Assembly: GCF_004193775.1 (NCBI RefSeq)
Contig: NC_041004.1
Span: 6,843,309 to 6,907,308 of the forward strand
Length of the DNA stretch: 64,000 bases
Reading direction: 5' to 3'
Source of the DNA: Glycine soja
Taxonomy: Eukaryota > Streptophyta > Magnoliopsida > Fabales > Fabaceae
Shown piece after piece: positions 46,548-59,342 of this stretch (position 1 is its first letter; each line of letters starts with the position of its first letter). The notes under the pieces were generated by a model, which ran no database searches, had not been told where the DNA came from, and saw nothing but the letters and a program-made list of their open reading frames with translations. The position numbers were made by a program, and so were the translations under genes.

Positions 46548-46680
46548 ATGTCTTGTGAAGATCACAGTAAAGCAATTACCGTCTTCGAATGATTTTACTG
46601 AATTGATGCTTTTGGCTGGTTAGGAATTAGATAGATCAACATCCAACTAGTCCAGTAATAGTCACCAATTGTCAATTCAA
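46548..46680 (+). repeat. Third copy of the resistance-gene-associated repeat
   Basis: Contains CGAATGATTTTACTGAATTG and GGCTGGTTAGGAAT, matching 12826-12880 and 13590-13660. It lies 110 bp from the TNL relic. Confidence 0.6.
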
Positions 46681-46689
46681 TATATTAAA

Positions 46690-47877
46690 CACAGTCAATA
46701 ACACTCTATGCAATATCCACAAGGAACAGGGCATTTACACACCAAATTTCCTTTGGTTTCTATCATCAAATCTTATCTAATTTATTCATACTCTAACGCA
46801 GAGCTCAAAAGAACAATACACCCAACATTTGGCATCATAAATCAAATTACAAACATGATAATCTCCTACATGAACAACATTCAATTTACAGAATCATCAT
46901 CAGTTGTCCTACTCAAAAATTTGATCATGCCCCAAACTATAACTTTAGTCCATCTTACTTAAACACCAAGGCAACCACCATAGGGACTCAGAACATGTCC
47001 CAAACATATTCTATTATCAATTAAACAACAGCCACTTCACTTGGAAGTAGAAAAAAGAGGAAAGTAACATTCTAAACAGCCATTCTTCAAGCAACTCAAA
47101 ATTAATCGGATTGGAGAGATCCTAACCTCCTCCTTAAGCCAACTAAGAGTTAAGATCCAAAACAGACTCATATATCTCAATAAATCAGACTTAAAATAAA
47201 CATTTGAGATTTGAATTATCTTATCTTTGTCTAATAGTTGTAACTAAAACGAGTTCCACCCAATCCCACAAATCCAAGTACCACTTTAGGTTCTCATTTA
47301 TCCTTAGATCCTTTTTGTCTCCCTAGAGTGTCATCCCCATGCTGAGTTTTCAAGGTCCCTTTTCCCACTCTCTGTTCAACTTCTTAAAGTTTTTATTTCA
47401 TGTTTTACTACTTCGCTCCTAAACAAATTCCAACCCAAATAATCCCTTTTCCAAACCCCAAACGGCTACAAGTACTAGTGGTACATGCACAATATCATCC
47501 AGAATTAATTTGCAAACTCAAATAATAATGCAAGGTGTTGTGGCATTGCAATAACATTTTGGAGGAAAAGAGATCAGAACAAAAATTAAAATATCTTACA
47601 ATTCCGATATGTAACAAAAAAAAATAAAATGAGAATGGAATGTAAGTGAGACCGTGATAATTACATCTCTCCAAAAATTGCTTGAGTTCCAAAACATAGG
47701 TAAAGGGCTTATCCAAGACGGAAGGAACAGAATTGCAGCACCATATTGATGCCCAGCATAAAAACCATCTTAGTGTTACCACAGAAATGCATTGTTAGAT
47801 TGAAGTGCATCTTTTTGGTACATAAATTGCAGTCTCAGGTTGAGTCCTAGAGCTAGCACACTGCGCACGTTCAAACA
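46690..47877. other. 3' flank of the receptor kinase
   Basis: No gene recognised. The part nearest the kinase stop (47500-47877) is likely 3' untranslated sequence on the minus strand. The remainder is AT-rich. Confidence 0.4.
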
Positions 47878-50800
47878 TTACGTTCCAATCTTATCAAGAT
47901 TTTCGCAGACAGTTTTCATCCTAGGCCGAGCCTCTGGATCTTCCTCAGTGCAAGACAGTGCAACATGAAACACAGCCAGAACCTCTTTCTTGACGCGCAC
48001 TTCTTGGAGCAGAGATGGATCAACCATTTCGGATAATGGGCTTTCTTGATCGAATCCTTTTCTAACCCACCTTACCAAGTCAGGGACTTCCATGGAAGTT
48101 GATGTGGTGGGAGATGACTCTGGTGACCTCCCAGTTAGTATTTCAAGCAGGACAACTCCAAACGAATACACATCCCATTTCTGGGTGGTTCTGCAGCCAG
48201 GGACTCGAGCCTCGGGGGCTTTGTAATTGTTGGTTCTCTCATTCTGTGATGAGTTCATGTAAGGAAGAGCTCCACCCATGAATCCACCGGTGGAGGGGTT
48301 GTTGCCGGTGATGCTGATTAGACGGTTGAGGCCAAAATCGGATATGTAGGGTTGAAAGTCGTTGTCTAGCAGGATGTTGGAGGGCTTGATGTCGCCATGG
48401 ACGAATTTTCTTGGACTGCATTCGTGGAGATAGGCCAGGCCCCTCGCTGTTCCTTTGGCGATTCTCAGCCTGGTGGACCATGAAAGATTTGTAGATGGTT
48501 GGCCATTTCTCCCTGCAGCACATTGTCAAATTGAGTGAAGTAAAGCATTAGCACCAGTGAATGTTTGTTAGTGGCTGATAATTTTAATTGGAAAGATTGT
48601 TTGTAACATCTGGTACAGAATGCAAATGCAGATCATGATATACATTTTATTGCAACTTCAAATTTATGTCGACTTTAATAGGAGTGCTAGCAGCACACTT
48701 TCATACATTCTTTTTAACACATTTTATTGTTTAAATTTAATTAGAAACTACTGCAAAATCATGAGTAGAATCTCACTAAATGAGAAGTGGAATACAGTTT
48801 TGTGATTTTAACTTAAGCCAATTATAAAGGACGCGACTGATGAGTGTATTAGAGAATGTTCTACTAGTATTTTTCTTTCTTCTAATAGTATGGGTGAGAC
48901 ATAGGTGCAGTGGAAGCAAGGAAAAGGTAAGAAAACAATTTCTAGTAGGACCCTGGTTAAGAGTAACGAAGATGGTAGAGATTGTGCTTCATAATCGAGA
49001 ATGGTTAGTAACCTAAAAGATAAAATAAACCATGAAATAAAAAACACTCATTTTCACCAAGATATGAATAACTTATTTTCCTGAGTAAAAAGGCGCAAAC
49101 GTGCCTTCTTGAGATATTTTGAAGGAGGCTAGTTTTGAAAAATATGGATATGGTGTGTAAGTAAAGAAAGGTATAAGGGGGATCCAAGTACTCAAAACTC
49201 AGAAGTCTTGGGGAAGAAGTAAAACAATGATTTTAAAAAGAAAAAAGATTTTAACCTCAAACAACATTGCTTGCAGTTGACAAGAGAAATGGATTGGAAG
49301 AGTGAAACTGGAACTTTGATATGTAAGTTTTGTTTTGTTAGTAAATAGTGATTAAAGCTCAAGAAGACAAGAAATTGTTCTTGGTCCCCACCAAGAGCGT
49401 GTGTGTCTTGCCAATTCATCTCCCAGACACATGCTGAACCAACAGAGTTGTCTTTAGTTCTAGGCTTCTAGCAAGTGGCATATCCCTCAACGTCATCAAC
49501 CCCGCAACAGACAAAAGCTCCAAATCCAATTTCCCTCTTACTTTCTAAGTAAGAAAATATACTACTGTTTTTAGAAAAAAAACAGAAATATTCTAGCCAG
49601 CATCGTGAAAATACCTTCTTATATCACGAGAGATAACTCAGATAAGTAAACAATTTGACCTAAGGATTGATATTCTTTCATGCAAATTCACTTTGCATCT
49701 AATTGTTTTCTAAAATTGGAACAAAAACTTATAAAATCCACAAGGAATGTAAAGTTTCTTTATCTTTTCCTTACCGAAAATTTTTTTTATCTATCTTCAT
49801 AGCTACCAAATATACATGTCACAACATAAAATTACTCATACCTACTTTCTCATGAAAAACAACAGAAAGTTGCCATGAACTGGACAAACTCAATTCACGG
49901 ACCACAATAGAATATGTACTTTTTGAGGAACAATAGAATGTAGAGTATATACCGTATATAAATGTGGGCCATTTAACAAAAAAGTAGACAAAGAACTCAA
50001 ATCCTATTGAATAAGTCCCAGTACCAGGTCCTGCTTAAACTAAATCACTAAATAAAATAAACTTTCCCTTTAAGCAAAGAAATTAAAAACTAACATATAA
50101 GTTATAAGCCACATGGACAACAGAGTACAAAATTGCTAAATGTGTGAGTGTGATGCTTTTTCCCCATCATCCATGTATGAATGACTAGTCTTTTTTGACT
50201 CATACATGTCATGCATCATGTTCGAAATATCCACCTATCATTAATTAATTTATTGGTTCTTTTAACCTTTTCACTATTTCCTATCAATATCACTCTGATT
50301 CAAATTCCTTGTTCACTTTACTGCATGAACCCAACCTAACAAACAAAAACAATCAGGAAAAGAAAAAACATCACACACATGCTGAACCAACAGCATTGTC
50401 TTTTGTTCTAGCAGGTGGCATATTCCATCAACGTCATCAACTACACAACAGACAAAAACTCCAAATCAAATTTCCTCCTACTTTCTAAACAAGGAAATCT
50501 AAAGTATCTTTTCAATATCTAATTGATAAAGGTTTCAACTCATTTTCTTTTGGTAATCTTTATATTCTCAAAAAAAAAATTATCTTTATAGCTACCAATT
50601 CTATACATATCACACAACATAAAATTACTCATGCCTAGTATCTCATGAAACATAAGTTGCCATGGACTGGACAAACTAACTCACGGATCATGATATATAT
50701 ATATATACTTTGAGGCACAGCAGAACGTAGAATATACAACATATATAAATATGAACTATTAAAAACGAAAAAAACAGTTGACATGGAACTCAAGTTCTAT

Positions 50801-52974
50801 TTAAATAATTCACATTACGTGCTGGTGCTCCCTTTTAAACTAAGTCACTAAATAAATAAACTTCTCTTTTAAGCAAAGAAATTAAAACTAATTTATCTGC
50901 CACATGGACAAGAGAGTACAATATTACTATATGTGTGAGTGTGATGCTTTCGCTATTATATTAATCCATCATCGATGCATGAATGATTAGGCTTTTTCTA
51001 ACTCATACATGTCATGCATCAAGTTCGAAATATTCACCTATCATTAATTAATTTATTGTACTTTTAACCTTCTCGATCACTATTGCCTATCAATATCACT
51101 CTCAATCATATCCCCTGTTTTCAAATGCATGAACTCAACAAACAAAATCAAGGATAAAAAGTTATTTTGCTCGCCAAAAGTGTACAGCATTGTAACATTA
51201 ATATAGTAAGAATACTAAAAATTCCTAAAAGTGTAAGTTATTTCATTTATGTTCATGTAATTAAGTTTCTAAATTTAATCGTTTGTTATATTTTTATCCT
51301 TAAACATATATTTATATCATACTTAAGTCATATGTTAAATTGCAGTTAAAGAAATTATTTTTGAATTCTTTTACTTTCCGAGACTATAATAACAGTTTAT
51401 AGTCTATATACACTTTCCGAGACCAAAATATCTTTTTAACCCAAAAACAATCAACTAAAAAGTGAAACAGAAAAGAACTAACCTCTAAGGGCATGAGCCA
51501 AATTGCCATTGGAGATGAAATCACTGATGAGAAGCTTCTCATCATGTGCCCAATAGTAAGCCCTCAACCTCACAACATTAGGGTGCTTGACCTTCCCAAT
51601 GGCCATAACCTCAGCAGCAAACTCCTTATACCTCTGTTCCCCACCCTCCCCCAACCTCCTCACAGCCACAGGAACCCCATTCCCCAACACCACCTTATAC
51701 ACAATCCCCAATCCACTCTTCCCCAACACATAAGCTGAAGCCCTCAACAACTCATCAAGCTCAAAACTCAAACCCTTATCAATCCTCACTAATTCCCCTT
51801 CACCCTCACCACCTTCAAACTCTTCATCATCATCATCACTCTTCACCCCACCAAAACATGATAACCCACCACACACACACATGTTCCCTTTCTCTTCACC
51901 AAAACTCCTCTTCCTAATGCAACTACAAGCATTCTCATCATCCTTTCTCTTCCAATAAATGTAAACAATCACAAGACCAATCAAGGCCACCACAGCAGCA
52001 TCAGCTGCCGAGATTAAAATAATTAGCCCCGGACTCAGCCCCTTGGACCGGTTACCGTTGTCCGGTTTGTTCTGGTCCGAACCGGAAGAAAAATTTCGGT
52101 CCGAACCAGAACACGATTTCCTGAGTGGAAACCCACATACGTCTGGGTTTCCGAGGAACGCGGTGGGGCCCTGGTTGGAAAACGACCCCGTCTGGGGAAT
52201 CTCGCCGCTGAGGTTATTGTTTTTGAGGTCAAAGATCACTGTTGCCGGTAATTTTCCCAACGAAGACGGAATTTTACCGGAGAGGTGGTTGAAGGAGAGG
52301 TTCAGCGTGCCGGAGAGGGAAATTAGGGTTCCGATTTCGCTGGGGATTGAGCCTGTAAACTCGTTATCGGAGAGGTCGAGTTGGAGGAGGTTTTGCAGGT
52401 CCGGCCACACGCCGGCCGGAATCTCGCCGGAGAATTTGTTGCCGGCGAGGACGAGGCGCTGGAGGTTCTTGCAGTTTCTGAGGTGCTCCGGGATGTGGCC
52501 GGAGAAGGCGTTTTCGGAGAGGTCAAGGTTCTGGAGGCGGGGGAGGGTGCAGAGGGAGGAGGGGATTGCGCCGGAGAGGTTGTTTCCGTGAAGGAAGAGG
52601 CTGTGGAGCGCGGTGGCGTTGGAGAGCTGCGCCGGGAGGACGCCAGAGAAGGCGTTGTCGTGGAGGTTGAGTCGCCGGAGGAACCGCAGCGTGCCGAGCT
52701 CCGAGGGGAGGTAGCCAGAGAGCGATTTTCCGGCGAGGGAAATTCCGACAACTCGCGGCTCCCCCTCGCCGGAGACATTGGCGCAGGCGATCCCCGACCA
52801 GGCACAAGGCGTGGGGTCGCCGTTGTTCCAGTCGGAGAAAGCTGCGGCGGAGGGCTCGTCCACGGCGGACTTTAGCGCGAGAAGCGCGAGCCCATCGGAA
52901 GACAAAGAGAGTGAGGGGGATGTGAAGAAGAAATGAAATATGAAAACAATATACAAAAACGAAGAAAGTGTCAT
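47878..52974 (-). CDS. ZAR1-like LRR receptor kinase (two exons)
   Basis: Exon 1 is 52974-51483 and exon 2 48512-47878, joined in frame across a 2970-bp GT..AG intron that splits the kinase domain after NLAHALRG. The protein has a signal peptide, an LRR N-cap with [16 protein letters not shown], about six LRRs, a membrane segment ([20 protein letters not shown]) and a kinase domain. The glycine loop is [10 protein letters not shown]. The usual ATP-anchoring Lys is Arg in [10 protein letters not shown], the catalytic loop is HGDIKPSN without the RD arginine, and SDFGLNRL and KAPEAR are present. This set is typical of the ZAR1 (At2g01210) subfamily, plasma-membrane receptors of embryo and cell-division signalling, many of them weak or pseudo-kinases. 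Length of about 708 residues is normal. Intact and probably expressed. Confidence 0.92.
49420..51135 (-). repeat. Tandem duplication inside the kinase intron
   Basis: About 49426-50345 and 50374-51135 are two copies in direct order, sharing ACATGCTGAACCAACAG, CAACGTCATCAAC, CATAAAATTACTCAT, GGACAAACT and AACTCATACATGTCATGCATC. Spacing falls from about 950 to about 790 bp through small deletions in the second copy. It accounts for over half of the intron. Confidence 0.8.
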
Positions 52975-54790
52975 TGAAGTATTCTTTCTATTTTTTCAAG
53001 TGAATGGTGACTTCAACGACGGCGTTTTAAGGATGGGAAGTAAGAACCAAAGAAGAAAATGTGTATTTGTGTAGTTGCAGTTGCAGATTGTATGAGTGTT
53101 AAAAATGGTGTTATGTTATTATTTGTGGTGTTTTTGTTGAGAGAGAATGGGAAAGAAGGAGGTTGAAGTATTTATGAGAAAGATGGGTTTGTTTTTAAGT
53201 TGGTGGGGTATAGCTCCCGCCAAAAATAATAGGGAAAGACTTGCTAACCGAAAAGAGTGTTAGAGTAGAGACAAAGAGTGAAGTGTAATGTAAGAAAAAG
53301 AGAAGGAGAATGAATGTTTGTTGTTGTTGTTGTTCTTCTTTGCTTTGTTGCACGCTTGCAACTTCAAATCGTGGTCCAGTTTGTCTCATTAGTTCTTGAT
53401 TTTTCTTTTCACACTTTAAAATATAAATTTCTCTTTTTTTATATATATATATATATAATTTCTCTTTCTGTTTTTATAAGGTTGTGAAATGGTGAAATAT
53501 AGTACATGTAATTTTAAGTGTTAGAACTTTTTGTGTGACTTTTTCAAGAAATAAATTTAACACCGAAGGGAAGGAATGCGTTTGGAACTAAGCATGTCAT
53601 TCATTGAAAAATATTCAAGAAATCTTTATGCTATGTTTGCATTTTGCAGGGTAGTTGAAGGAAACTTTGGTCAAAAGACATTAAAGGGAGGGGGGAAATT
53701 AAATTTAAATTGAAAGAAAAAAAAACTTTAGTTATTAATTGTTTTTTGTGTATTAATTATTTGTTGGCTAGAACAATTTGAGTTTTTTTTTTCTCTCCTG
53801 TGTAGATGGGAGAAGTGAGTAGGTTTCAAACAAAATTAAGAATAAATTTGAAAAAATGTTATAATTATAAATAAATTTAATATTAATAACTAAATAAACT
53901 AACTTTTATGGAGGAAGTATTTTATATGTATTATCCTGTCTGTATAAATGTTTACACATAAAAAATTATGATATATATAATTTTAAACTAGTTATTGTTA
54001 AATTATCTTAATATTGATTAATGATTTAATAGTCAACGTATACAATTTGCATAAATGTTTCTCTGCTTGGGTTCACCTGCAGTTTACTTCATTTGTTATA
54101 GCTGTAAAATTAATATTATCGGATTGCACATTTTTTCCTAGAAAAGAAAAAACCTTTTTTTTAAATATAAAAATAATTTGGTTAGTTCACTAAGAAAATC
54201 CAATGGTATACATATTACGTACGTTGACAAGTATTTGTTCAGGGTAAGTAACAAATAAACCAAATACTCATCTAAGTAATCTCACTTGAATTTATTTATA
54301 AATATAATATTCAATACTGCGAAAGTTTATGAAAGCCAGAATGGGTTAAATAGAGTCGAATCAAATTAAGAAAACTAAAAAAAAAAAAAAAATACACCAC
54401 CCCTGAAATGTACCATAGCAATTTCAGAGAATGATAAGGTGAAACTTCGAAATTATTACTATATAATTAAAATGCGTAAGACCTTACGATCTTGAACACT
54501 TCTAAATCGAAGTTAAAATAAATAAAAAGGACATCCCGATCGTCCACATAATATTATAAATTAATTGCTTGTTAAAAATTGCACCAAATTTGGTGATGTT
54601 ACAAAGCCTAAACTTGAAGCAAAATTTTGGTACACCTCAGAAAACAATATTCGAATGTTTAACCTTTCTGGACGCATATAAATTCCAGGACATAATAATC
54701 ACTTTTCGGTTATCATGGACTCTTATTTTTACATGACATTTCGCACTAGAGACCAATAGAATGATTAGTGCAAATCCCTTTCTTCAACCC
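52975..54790. other. Kinase promoter region and AT-rich intergenic DNA
   Basis: Upstream of the kinase start, with a (TA)n run at 53440-53456. Leader and promoter cannot be placed with confidence. A TTG/GTT microsatellite lies at about 53320. No other gene. Confidence 0.4.
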
Positions 54791-54824
54791 ACCCACCACT
54801 TCCTCACTCAATGGGTCACACCAT

Positions 54825-55030
54825 CATCAACAGTGTTCCTTTAATTTAATTTACACCTTAAGTCTCACTGCAATTACAACAGTAATTTGTTACTTCACGT
54901 AAATGAGTAATGCACATAGCCCCCATTATCGTCTGTTGTAATTATTCAATTGTTGAGTGGAATCATCAAGTACAATTTCAATTGCATCTACGTCTCAATC
55001 ATGCAAAGCAAACTTAGAAGCTAACAAAGC
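54825..55030 (+). repeat. Duplicated tract 1, copy D1 (holds both empty insertion sites)
   Basis: Matches 57255-57416 at about 90% (AAGTCTCACTGCAATTACAA, CAATTGTTGAGTGGAATCAT). It ends AACTTAGAAGCTAAC at 55011-55025: the uninterrupted form of the sites hit in the other copy. Confidence 0.85.
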
Positions 55031-55194
55031 CACATAAAATTAACACAATTTTTTTGTACTTCCCCCCTCTGCAAAAGAATTCAGTAATGATTTCTATCAG
55101 CGAAAAATAAAAGAACTTTGGACAAGTACACAACATGAATCCCCATATTTCAAAAGAAAACACCTTGAATCCATCCCACGAACTTTATACAACT

Positions 55195-55850
55195 CCAACA
55201 ACAACAACAACAACAACGCCTTATCCCACTAGGTGGAGTCGGCTACATGAATCAACTTCCGCCATAATGTTCTATCAAGTACCATACTTCTATCCAAACC
55301 ATTAATTTCGAGATCCTTTTTGATAACCTCTCTTATAGTCTTTTTGGATCTTCCTCTGTCTCGAATTGTTTGTCTTCTCTCCATCTGGTCTACTCTCCTC
55401 ACTACAGAGTCTACCGGTCTTCTCTCTACATGCTCAAACCACCTAAGTCTATTTTCCACCATCTTCTCTACAATAGGCGCTACTCCAACCCTCTCTCTAA
55501 TAGCTTCGTTTCTAATTTTATCCTGTCGAGTCTTACCACACATCCACCGCAACATCCTCATCTCCGCTACACCTACTTTATTCTCATGTTGGCTCTTGAC
55601 CGTCCAACATTCTGTTCCGTATAAAATCGCCGGTCTTACCGCAGTCCGATAAAACTTTCCCTTTAGCTTGATCGGTATCTTTGCATCACATAACACCCCC
55701 GATGTTTTTCTCCATTTCATCCATCCTGCTTGAATGCGATGATTCACATCCCTTTCAATTTCCCCATCATCCTGTATTACAGACCCAAGATATTTAAACC
55801 GTGTGACTTAAGGGATAATATGGTCTCCTATTTTCACCTCTGAGTTAGAA
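55195..55850 (-). pseudogene. RTE-type LINE 3' end (reverse transcriptase C-terminus), 5'-truncated
   Basis: Minus strand reads RFKYLGSVIQDDGEIERD, HRIQAGWMKWRKTSGVL, FYRTAVRPAILYGTECW, AEMRMLRWMCGKTR, RERVGVAPIVEKMVENRLRW then HVERRPVDSVVRRVD. It ends WRKLIHVADST with a stop, followed by GGGATAAGGC and a (TTG)n tail at 55195-55216. This ending is typical of plant RTE-clade non-LTR elements. One stop lies in IIP*VTRF; 172 codons after it are open. Truncated near 55850. Confidence 0.85.
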
Positions 55851-56335
55851 ATCCAACAATTGAAATTAATTAATAATCTCTTGCTTTGTACTCAAGGGAC
55901 ACACTTTGTTGGTCCAAATAAATATATAAATAAATAAAAGGGATAGGAATATGTTGGATTATTTATTTGTGGATTAACATTAATCAATTATTTAGAATCA
56001 ATTCTTTGAATTATTAAATATATCAATTATGGTGATTATTAATTTAATCATAACACTTTAAGTGATGGATATTTCATGCGACTGACGTATGATGGATTGG
56101 ACTGCTTACTTAGTGGCTAACATTATAATAAGGAGTCCTTGCTCTCATCTAAACTGCCTATAAAATTGTTGCCTAGATCACCAAACAGTTTAAAAGTATG
56201 CACCTTTGCACAACCTTAGCCATGTAGCTTTCTCTTTTTTTTTTTTTCTCTACATGGTTAGATCAAGATTGTGAACATGGATTAAATTGTGTTTATTGAA
56301 TGTAGTTTTCTCTCAGATTTTCTTTTAACACATGC
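55851..56335. other. Intergenic, nothing recognised
   Basis: AT-rich; poly-T at about 56237. No frames of note. Confidence 0.45.
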
Positions 56336-57085
56336 CTCACATATTTTATCCTTCCCTCTAAGTACACACTTTCTATGATATTCCTTAATTAAATTGCGTT
56401 ATTACATGTTCTACTATGTATCATTGTGTGACAATCCAAATCTATTTTTCTAAAATCACTTGCAAAATAACTACAACCAGCATTAAACCGAATTTGTCTT
56501 AGTTCAATCGCCTGTTCATCAGTTTTTAAAAAACATTGATTCCAACTATTTGATCAGGATACTACAGTACTCATTTCAGTACAATTTCCTCCACCCCACC
56601 TCAACAAAAAACAAAAATTGAAAGAGTAATACAAATACTGCTATATAACACTGAGGGAACGATTCTAAAGTGACACTGCAACAACACCTCTAAGTTTTTA
56701 TGGTAATATTCTTTTATCAAAGCCAAATTTAAGATACTTGAGCATTTGTGAACTTAATGTAATACGTATGATTTATTACTTTAAAAAGATCCACAATGAA
56801 TGATAGCGGCAGACATTGTCACTATAAATCTTATTGTCAAAATCAAGCTTGCCTTAATATTATGTTTGATAAAGGAGAAAGGGAGAGAAACAAAGTGGAT
56901 ACAGAGAACAATGCATTTTCTTTTGTTTGATTTTAAGCGAAAATACAAAAGGAAAAAAAAAACAGAAAATTTGACTTTAAGAAATAAAATTTCAATCTTT
57001 TGTCTCCCCTCATTTTTTTCTCTGCATTCAAACAGAGGGGAAGAGTTAGTACCGAGCATTCATCATCTGTATTAGCAGTTAATTA
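56336..57085 (+). repeat. Duplicated tract 2, copy D1
   Basis: Matches 61960-62640: shared TACACAC.TTCTATGA, TATTTTTCTAAAAT, ATTAAACCGAATTTGTC, CTGCTATATAACACTG, AACAGAGGGGAAGAGTTAGT and CCGAGCATTCATCAT. No coding function assigned. Confidence 0.8.
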
Positions 57086-57254
57086 AAGACTAAATTTGGT
57101 AATAATCCTACTTCTAAACGTTTTTTTGGTCACGATCATTATTCGAAACTCAATTGCCCAGCTTAGTTTGCATCTTTCAATTTGGGCCAACGTTTCTATT
57201 GGATCCCTCCCCTACACCCCACAACTACTTCTGTACATGATCTCTTCCCAGCTT

Positions 57255-57415
57255 TCAACTTTAAGTCTCACTGCAATTACAACAGTAATTTGTTACTTCA
57301 CGTAAATGAGCAATGCACATATGCCCATCATCTTCGTTGTAATTATTCAATTGTTGAGTGGAATCATCAAGTACAATTGCAATTGCATCTCCATCTCAAT
57401 TATGCAAAGAACTTA
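57255..57415 (+). repeat. Duplicated tract 1, copy D2
   Basis: Second copy of 54825-55015, broken at its TTA by the MITE at 57416 and, 5 bases on, at TAA by the Harbinger element at 57775. Confidence 0.85.
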
Positions 57416-57763
57416 TAGCATCTTTTTAATGGGAGTTTTTGAGCTGGATTCTTGAAATTAAGAACTTTAGATCTACCACTAATTTTGTTCAAGAGTTCTT
57501 TATGCTAGAGGCTAGGTTGGATTCTAAGGAAAGAATTACCAAGAACTCCTCTTTTTTCAAAAAATATTATTTTTTTAATGTCTTTCTCCCTAACTCCCAA
57601 GAAACTTTGTTGTTCTTTCTGGGTAAATAAAATCCAAGAACCCAAATTGAATTCTACTGCTAAAGCAAAATATGAAAAAAAGTTCTTGCATCCTATATGA
57701 TATCATTGGATCCAAAAAAAGTGGTCCAAGAATCCAAAATGGGTTCTTTCATTAAAGATGTTC
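57416..57763. mobile_element. Harbinger-type MITE, 348 bp
   Basis: Left end TAGCATCTTTTTAATGGGA, right end inverse GAACATCTTTAATGAAAG, flanked by TTA (57413-57415, 57764-57766). Internal sequence has several GGATTCTTG/CAAGAATCC pairs. The termini belong to the same family as the element that follows. Confidence 0.82.
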
Positions 57764-58284
57764 TTAGAAGCTAAGAGCATCTTTAATGGAATCTTGAGCT
57801 GGATTCTGAGTTCAAGATCCCTTCTTCATCGGATCTTCCACAAAATAGACTCTCAAGATCTTCATGCTAAAGATTGGGTTCTTGTGAAAAAACTCTAAAC
57901 ATGTGCTCTTTAAAAAAAAGATTATTTTTTAATGTCTCTCTAAGAGCATCTTTAATAATAGATCTCATTTTGGGATAGACCTTGCAATGCCACATGCATG
58001 TGCATCAAGATTTTACCTCTTTTTTGCTCTGATGGAAAATTCAATTTGGAATCTTGAGACAATTTTATTGGGTCACAATGGAAGCCACTTAAATATTTTA
58101 ATCAATTATTTTTAAGTTAAATTTAAGTAATTAATTATAAACATTTTAATTATAAAATAAATAATGTTAAAAAATAGAAAATATTGATAATTAAAATTTT
58201 ATTTATGACTTAAAGTTAAGCCAACGAAAAATACACAACATTTATAAGCAACAAAATACAAAATATTAACATTTAGTAAGAAAT

Positions 58285-59342
58285 ATTAAATTTTATCATT
58301 GTTATCATTGAAACATGTTCAAATATGTTCCATCAAGTTGCTTGAAGTTATTGATGAATTTCTCTTGTATGCATATAGTGCCTTGTTTGTAGGTATGTAG
58401 CAAAGTCTCGGGAGAGCGCCACAAGATACATCAACGTTTGAAATCTTTTGGTCTATATGATCATAATCAACATTAATATTATCATTATGTGTATCTCAAT
58501 CGTCTTCAACAATCATATTATGTAATATAATGCATGCCAAAATAATATTCTTCATCGTATCAATGTATCAATTACGCGGTGGACCGCATATAATCGCAAA
58601 TTGAGATTTTAGCACACCAAATGCTCTTTCACATCTTTTTTGTCAATTCTTGACATTTTGCATATAACTTTATTTTTCTCTCTGTGTGGCATAGGAATGA
58701 TCTTCACAAAAGTGGCCTAACCAAGATCTGCAATTACACTGGAGGAGCTCAACCTTGCAAAATGTCATTAAACATGGGCAATTAATATAACACATTAATG
58801 TCATTGCTTGAATTTACAACTCCATAATATGCATGTCAAATGGACAAGTCTTGTGAAGCGACAACTTTAAGTATTACTGTCGGTTTGTGATGGTCACCTT
58901 TACAATATTGGTCTTGCCGTGTAATTTGACAATTTTTCATTCCCAATGCATGCAATCAATAAAACTCAACATACTTGAAAACCCACGTGTCTCTCCAATT
59001 TGTAGTAGGCAATTGATGTGATTATTGTTTAGCCTTCTCAAGTACACATCCTTAAATATCTTTTTCATAGCCTTTACAAAAGTTTCTAAGCATTGAATTG
59101 CAGTGCATTAGACAATTCTAACATACTATTGATACTATTTTGAGAAGGGGGAAATGGATGAAGATTTTGAGAATTTTCAGTGAAATAGAATTGATTATTT
59201 TGCATAAAATTCATTGGTGATGATGGTAGGAAATAGGGAAAAAAATGGATGAGGATTTTGAGAATTTTTCGTTTGAAGGGGTCATTTGGTAATTTGGCAA
59301 CAAATTGTAATAAGCTTGCCAGTGAAATTAATTTGAATCCAT
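58285..59342 (-). pseudogene. PIF/Harbinger transposase (plant transposon protein family), left arm, dead
   Basis: From the ATG at 59342 the minus strand reads MDSN, a stop, FHWQAYYNLLPNYQM, and further out, in shifting frames, SSNDINVLY, LYAKCQE and, at the end, DNNDKI before a stop at 58287. It is the inverted counterpart of the right-arm copy. Many stops, frameshifts and a large internal deletion. Confidence 0.7.

Noticed and set aside
52043..52875. Long open frames in other phases over the receptor-kinase LRR region (up to 182 codons)
   Set aside because: GC-rich, codon-biased coding DNA leaves other frames open; only the minus-strand frame has signal peptide, LRRs and kinase.
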